A stretch of DNA of 64,000 bases from the NCBI RefSeq assembly GCF_020524485.1, contig NZ_JAIVLF010000006.1, forward strand, positions 62,001 to 126,000, given 5' to 3'. A program made the position numbers and the translations under genes. Position 1 is the first letter of the stretch. Each line of letters begins with the position of its first letter. The notes under the pieces were generated by a model. That model made no database searches. It was given only the letters and a program-made list of their open reading frames with translations, and was not told where the DNA came from. This DNA comes from Novosphingobium profundi. GTDB taxonomy: Bacteria > Pseudomonadota > Alphaproteobacteria > Sphingomonadales > Sphingomonadaceae. Shown piece by piece: positions 60,579 through 64,000 of the stretch.

Positions 60579-60750
60579 CCGAGGGCCATCGCCCTCGGGC
60601 TCCCCGAACTGTCCAGCGCAGCTGTACCCCGCCGCGTTGGCGGATATGGAGGGGCAAAGCCCCTCCTAAATCTCCTCACCTTACGCAAGCTGCGGGAGCT
60701 GAGAAAGCTGAGGTTGCCGAGTCTGGGGTCCAAGGGGCGATGGCCCCTTG
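60579..60750 (-). repeat. Three-hairpin repeat, copy 12 (172-bp composite with a third palindrome)
   Basis: Perfect B end (60579-60598) and A end (60731-60750). The middle is 59 bp longer than usual and carries a third perfect hairpin, GGAGGGGC-AAA-GCCCCTCC (60648-60666). The right half resumes the normal CTCACC ... GAGGTTGCCGAGTCTGGGG arm. It looks like two element halves joined or one element with an insertion. It lies between convergent ygfZ and GNAT genes. Confidence 0.92.
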
Positions 60751-60763
60751 CATCCCTTTTTCT

Positions 60764-61342
60764 TCAGGCGCTGAGCGGCTGCGCGCTGCTGCGCTCGTAG
60801 GCAACCCGGCCGAGTGGGGGCATTACCCGCCATTCGAGCGGGGCCTCGTAGCAACGCACCGCAACGGCTTCCCCGCGCGCCGCGCTGAAGCGCTCTTCGA
60901 TGCGGAAGCTGTCCTCGAAGCCTGCGGCAAGCAGAACGCGCGCGTCGCTCTCGCTGTCGAGCGGCTCGTAGGCCACGATACGGTGGTGGCCCAGCGCGCG
61001 GGCGTGGTCGAGCATGGCCCGCACCGCCTCGCGGGCGAAGCCCAGGCCGCAGAACCGGCCCTTGATCCAGTAGACAAGCTCCACTTCGCCGCGCTCCCCG
61101 GCCACAAGGCCGATATGACCCACCAGGCGCGCCCCTCCCGGCGCACGCAGATAGATCATGAACTGGGGCAGGCGCTGGTCACGCTCGCCTTCCAGCAGCG
61201 CGCGCACCTCACCAAGGGACCGGGGCAACCCGGGCACAGTCAGTGTACGGGGCACGGCATCCGAATTGAGGGCCTCGAAGATATCTTCGAGATCCTCCGG
61301 CCAGCCGGGCCTCAGAAACAACCTCTCCGTGCGGATGAACAT
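60764..61342 (-). CDS. GNAT-family N-acetyltransferase (first of tandem pair)
   Basis: A 192-residue RimJ/RimL-like acetyltransferase. It starts MFIRTERLFLRPGWPEDLEDIFEAL and has the acetyl-CoA segment YWIKGRFCGLGFAREAVRAMLDHARALGHHRIVAY (motif A R/Q-x2-G-x-G/A decays to FCGLGFA). Substrate unknown. The neighbour at 61571 shares the same N-terminal block (ERLFLRPGW), so the pair arose by duplication. It lies in the ribosomal-protein neighbourhood, where alphaproteobacteria commonly have a GNAT gene. Confidence 0.83.
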   Translation of the reverse strand: MFIRTERLFLRPGWPEDLEDIFEALNSDAVPRTLTVPGLPRSLGEVRALLEGERDQRLPQFMIYLRAPGGARLVGHIGLVAGERGEVELVYWIKGRFCGLGFAREAVRAMLDHARALGHHRIVAYEPLDSESDARVLLAAGFEDSFRIEERFSAARGEAVAVRCYEAPLEWRVMPPLGRVAYERSSAQPLSA

Positions 61343-61516
61343 CGTACGTCTCTCCGTCGTTTTTTCTTTTCCGCAACCAGCCTTATGCAACACCCAAACT
61401 CACATTGCACGGAAATTGCGCAAAAGAGCTTCGCTCCTGCCGTAAAGGGTCTGAAGTCTGGACATTAAGAACACGACAGCAGGAGGCTCCGGTGCCCTGC
61501 GGATTGCCTTCAGGCG

Positions 61517-61551
61517 GCGAATCGCCGGGTGGATCGCACCACCCGATTCGC
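61517..61551. terminator. Hairpin between the two GNAT genes
   Basis: GCGAATCG-CC-GGGTGG ... CCACCC-GATTCGC forms a 14-bp stem with a two-base bulge, 19 bp beyond the stop at 61571. It has no T-tract; likely a terminator or stabilising 3' structure. The rest of the gap before the ATG at 61342 shows nothing I can name. Confidence 0.5.
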
Positions 61552-61570
61552 ACAGGCCCCAGCGTGGATT

Positions 61571-62152
61571 TCAGGCCGCCTTGCGGACCATGCCTGCATC
61601 GCCCGCGTCCCCGTCCGAGCTCCCATCTTCCAGCGCGAGCGTGTACTCGAGCGCCATGGCGCTTTCGCCCCGGCCGGAACTGTAGCGCTCGACAAGGCGT
61701 CCGGTAGGCCGGAAACCGGTCTTGCGCAGGACCGCACCCGAGGCGGGGTTGTCGATGAAGTGGCTCGCAACAAGGTGCGTGTGACCCAGCGTACGGGCGA
61801 GCGAAAGGACCCCGCGCGCCGCTTCGCTGGCATAGCCCCGGCCCCAGTGCGCGCGTGCGATCCAGTAGCCCAGCTCGACACCGTCGCCCTGCGCGGCCCC
61901 GTCACCGAGATTGGCAAGGCCAATGCAGCCCAGGATCGGGGCGCCGGGAAGGTCCGGACGCGTGATGAGAAAGGTGGGCAGGCCGTGCTCGGCCGGGCGC
62001 GCCAGGAAGCGCGCGGCATCGCCCGGCGCATAGGGCCAGGGGGCGGACGCCAGGTTGCAGACGACCTCGGGATCCGCAATCGCGGCATAGAGTTCGTCCC
62101 GGTCCTCGGCCCAGCCGGGCCGCAGGAACAGCCGTTCGCTGCGAAGGAACAT
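61571..62152 (-). CDS. GNAT-family N-acetyltransferase (second of tandem pair)
   Basis: A 193-residue RimJ/RimL-like acetyltransferase with motif A well kept: VELGYWIARAHWGRGYASEAARGVLSLARTLGH (R-G-x-G-Y/A), followed by NPASGAVLRKTGFRPTG. It starts MFLRSERLFLRPGWAEDRDEL. Possible targets include ribosomal-protein N-termini, by analogy with RimJ/RimL; this is a guess. It is located upstream of the first GNAT and downstream of rpmA. Confidence 0.85.
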   Translation of the reverse strand: MFLRSERLFLRPGWAEDRDELYAAIADPEVVCNLASAPWPYAPGDAARFLARPAEHGLPTFLITRPDLPGAPILGCIGLANLGDGAAQGDGVELGYWIARAHWGRGYASEAARGVLSLARTLGHTHLVASHFIDNPASGAVLRKTGFRPTGRLVERYSSGRGESAMALEYTLALEDGSSDGDAGDAGMVRKAA

Positions 62153-62311
62153 TGTCTCTCTCCATTCATCAGCCCCGCGCGGGCCGCTTAGGCGCTGCGC
62201 GTGACAACCCGGTTACGCCGCATCCACAGGTGCGCGGCGATCCCGGAGGTTCGAGCCCCGTCGCCGGCCGTGCCGGTCAACAAAAGCGATGAAATGAGGG
62301 AGACATGCAAA

Positions 62312-62391
62312 GAGGGAGACAGGCCAGGCCCTCTCCCTCGTGCAGCCGAAACCTTACAAGGTTCGGCAGGGCCATCCTGTCCGGATGGCCC
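62312..62391. terminator. Three successive hairpins downstream of rpmA
   Basis: GAGGGAGA / TCTCCCTC (62312-62339), CCGAAACCTT-AC-AAGGTTCGG with one bulge (62346-62366) and GGGCCATCC-tgtcc-GGATGGCCC (62369-62391). They lie just past the rpmA stop (62409). None has a T-tract; together they could stabilise the 3' end or terminate. Confidence 0.45.
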
Positions 62392-62408
62392 CTATGGCGA
62401 CCATCCGC

Positions 62409-62681
62409 TTATTCGGCGGCTTCAGCCATCGCAGCGTCGACCGACACGTACTTGCGGCCAAGCTTGCCATCGTGGAAGCGTACGCGACCTTCGGTCAGCG
62501 CGAACAGGGTGTGATCCTTGCCCATGCCGACGTTGACGCCCGGGTACACCTTCGTGCCACGCTGACGGATGATGATGTTGCCGCCGATCACTTCCTGACC
62601 GCCGAACTTCTTGACGCCAAGGCGGCGGCCAACGGAGTCGCGGCCGTTACGCGACGAGCCGCCTGCTTTCTTATGTGCCAT
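62409..62681 (-). CDS. rpmA: 50S ribosomal protein L27
   Basis: A 90-residue ribosomal protein near the peptidyl-transferase centre. It starts [29 protein letters not shown], the invariant L27 N-terminus that reaches the tRNA acceptor end, with no N-terminal cleavage extension of the Firmicutes type. It follows rplU after 26 bp and shares its promoter. Confidence 0.98.
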   Translation of the reverse strand: MAHKKAGGSSRNGRDSVGRRLGVKKFGGQEVIGGNIIIRQRGTKVYPGVNVGMGKDHTLFALTEGRVRFHDGKLGRKYVSVDAAMAEAAE

Positions 62682-62707
62682 CTCGTTTTCCTTTCGAAAT
62701 TCGGCGC

Positions 62708-63004
62708 TTAGCCGACCGAGGTGATGCGAAGCAGCGTAAGCTGCTGGCGGTGGCCGTTCTTGCGGCGATAGTTGTGGCGGCGACGCTTCTTGAAGACGAT
62801 GACCTTCTCGCTCTTGGCCTGCGCGATGATCTCGGCCGAAACCGAAACCTTCGACGCGTCGACGACATCGCCGTCCTTGCCTGCGATCAGAACATCACCC
62901 AGCGTGATGGTCTCGCCAGCTTCACCAGCCAGCTTTTCAACCGCGATCTTGTCTCCGGCGGCAACCCGATACTGCTTGCCGCCCGTGCGCACTACTGCGA
63001 ACAT
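62708..63004 (-). CDS. rplU: 50S ribosomal protein L21
   Basis: A 98-residue ribosomal protein binding 23S r[33 protein letters not shown] and the C-terminal [27 protein letters not shown] are canonical. The ATG at 63004 fits; the longer frame to 63118 is the leader. A good promoter lies at 63169-63197, giving a leader of about 158 nt. Confidence 0.98.
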   Translation of the reverse strand: MFAVVRTGGKQYRVAAGDKIAVEKLAGEAGETITLGDVLIAGKDGDVVDASKVSVSAEIIAQAKSEKVIVFKKRRRHNYRRKNGHRQQLTLLRITSVG

Positions 63005-63168
63005 GGTGCCCTTACCTAATCTCGTGTGTGCCCGAAACGAGCCGAAACAATGTTTTTGCCCCGGCCGCTTTGGTCCGACGAAGAACCGTGGGAAGCCTTG
63101 CGGGCGACGCACCGACATACACGCTGCAAATCGAGGATCTGAATGCGCGATGCCGGAAAGAGAGCGAG

Positions 63169-63197
63169 CCGTTAGGGCACACGACGATTCGTGTCAA
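63169..63197 (-). promoter_or_regulatory. Predicted rplU-rpmA promoter
   Basis: On the minus strand: perfect -35 TTGACA (63192-63197), 17-bp spacer, then -10 TAACGG (63169-63174). The transcript would start near 63162, leaving about 158 nt before the rplU ATG. The rest of the 361-bp gap to 63366 carries no other signal I can name. Confidence 0.6.
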
Positions 63198-63365
63198 CCG
63201 AAAGAGTCGGCTCTCCTGCGCCTTCCCATATGCGAAAAGGCGCCCGAGGCTTTCCAACCGGACGCCACCATGGCGCCCGCTATCGCGCGCTCCTTTGCAC
63301 GAAACGCGTGGAGCGCCAAGCGATTCGCTGTCGATCCCGTGCGCGCGCGTGCTATGAGCGGCGCC

Positions 63366-63920
63366 ATGACCACGCGCCCTGCCCGCTTCATCCGCCGTTT
63401 CCCGCGCCCTGCCGCGCTTGCCCTGCCGCTTGCGGTGGCTCTTCTTTCCTCCGGGTGCGCCAGCACGCGCGACTACCCCTCGCTCTCGATCCGCGAGGTC
63501 GAACGCAACATGCGCGCGCGCCCGAGCAAGGCCGAGGAAGCCGAAACGCCCCAACTGCCTGCTGCCAGCGCCGACCTTGCGACTCGCCTCGACGGCCTGG
63601 TCGCGATGGCGCGCACCGCGGACAGCCAGTTTGCGGATGAAAAGAACAGGGCCCAGCGCGCGGTCGCCGCAGCGGGCGGGCGCACCAGCGATTCGTGGAG
63701 CGCGGCCCAGATCGCGCTCGCCGCGCTCGAAAGCCACCGCTCGCACGCGATGACCGCGCTGGCCGAACTCGACCAACTCTATGTCGATGCGCGCGACGAA
63801 GCCCCGCTTGCCCCTTCGCCCAAGGCCGAATCGATCGCGGCCGCACGCGATACGGTCAGCGAAATCATCTCGGCACAGGATTCGGTGATCGACGGTCTCT
63901 CGGCACGCCTCGCGGGTTGA
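63366..63920 (+). CDS. Putative lipoprotein, helical
   Basis: A 184-residue protein. The signal is RFPRPAALALPLAVALLSSGCAS, with a lipobox-like SSGC and the following Ala-Ser. The mature part is helical and charged (REVERNMRARPSKAEE ..., then alanine-rich coiled segments). It has no recognised domain. The ATG at 63366 is preferred; an in-frame ATG at 63354 is possible. It is divergent from rplU. Confidence 0.68.
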   Translation: MTTRPARFIRRFPRPAALALPLAVALLSSGCASTRDYPSLSIREVERNMRARPSKAEEAETPQLPAASADLATRLDGLVAMARTADSQFADEKNRAQRAVAAAGGRTSDSWSAAQIALAALESHRSHAMTALAELDQLYVDARDEAPLAPSPKAESIAAARDTVSEIISAQDSVIDGLSARLAG

Positions 63921-63951
63921 TCGCCGCGGGATGAAAGGCCCGCAAAACGTG

Positions 63952-63983
63952 AAAACCCCTCCCCGCACAGGCGAGAAGGGGTT
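63952..63983 (-). terminator. Terminator-like hairpin at the right edge
   Basis: AACCCCT ... AGGGGTT; on the minus strand it is followed by TTTTCA, so it probably ends a leftward gene lying beyond the window, and it faces the end of the lipoprotein gene. Confidence 0.5.
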
Positions 63984-64000
63984 CCCGAACGCCTGATCCG

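Noticed and set aside
573..60750. Reading the repeats simply as Rho-independent terminators
   Set aside because: They have GC-rich hairpins but no T-tracts, occur also in divergent promoter gaps, and have a conserved 113-bp layout that terminators do not need. A secondary terminating effect in convergent gaps is still possible.
573..60750. CRISPR array
   Set aside because: The repeats are spread over 60 kb, in both orientations, with no unique spacers and no cas genes.
62240..62285. tRNA-like T-arm sequence (GGTTCGAGCCCC)
   Set aside because: The flanking T-stem pairs only partly, and no matching acceptor 5' half, anticodon arm or D-arm lies upstream at tRNA spacing.

Overview
The window is high-GC chromosomal DNA of an alphaproteobacterium. 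The gene content and order (argS-SPOR-nagZ-scpA-scpB-tatABC, mutY-DUF721-dsbA-smc, miaB ... phoH-ybeY-corC, rplU-rpmA-GNAT) and the RcnB-like and glycine-zipper envelope proteins point to the Sphingomonadales, probably something close to Novosphingobium or Erythrobacter; the genus is inference. I count 63 protein genes (one, truB, cut by the left edge) and no rRNA, tRNA, CRISPR array, insertion sequence or prophage. Almost everything is housekeeping.

Layout. 1-6 kb: truB, bpt, ilvA, a 3-hydroxyisobutyrate-type dehydrogenase and an exported amidohydrolase. 6-13 kb: one long leftward cluster read argS, SPOR protein, nagZ, scpA, scpB, tatA, tatB, tatC. 13-26 kb: DUF4168 protein, bestrophin, miaB, hydrolase, lipoprotein, RcnB-like protein, phoH-ybeY-corC, LysR regulator, rhomboid, cyclophilin, mgtE, DUF1489. 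26-36 kb: nudC, beta-lactamase-fold hydrolase, mutY, then the rightward DUF721-dsbA-dsbA-smc group. 36-46 kb: soxR with a divergent VOC gene, SRAP, ubiA, M20 peptidase, rsmE, gshA, a large methyltransferase-like membrane protein, bamB and its TPR partner. 47-64 kb: glycosyltransferase, hydrolase, selO, astD, lipoproteins, rarD, dihydroorotase, nitroreductase, pirin with a divergent LysR gene, ygfZ, two GNATs, rpmA and rplU.

The standout signal is a family of dispersed intergenic repeats: twelve copies in 64 kb. The standard copy is 113 bp: a 20-bp palindrome (A end, CAAGGGGCCATCGCCCCTTG), a 73-bp middle that is itself an inverted repeat, and a second 20-bp palindrome (B end, CCGAGGGCGATGGCCCTCGG). 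The two ends share the core GGGCSATSGCCC. Copies lie in both orientations and in divergent, tandem and convergent gaps. They show paired (compensatory) changes in the stems, and two copies are chimeras. This looks like a REP/BIME-like or MITE-like non-autonomous element with a three-hairpin fold. No transposase for it is visible here.

Other non-coding signals: a near-canonical SoxR box between soxR and the VOC gene; a 31-bp motif shared by the promoters of two unrelated envelope genes 35 kb apart; an 11+11 bp AT-rich inverted repeat before the gene at 35739; a LysR-type dyad lying over the start codon of the pirin-linked regulator; and a row of hairpins ending in a strong terminator (36266-36422) that could be a small RNA. 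Many of the longest open frames in this DNA (up to 1164 codons) are antisense or frame-shifted shadows of real genes and are not annotated.
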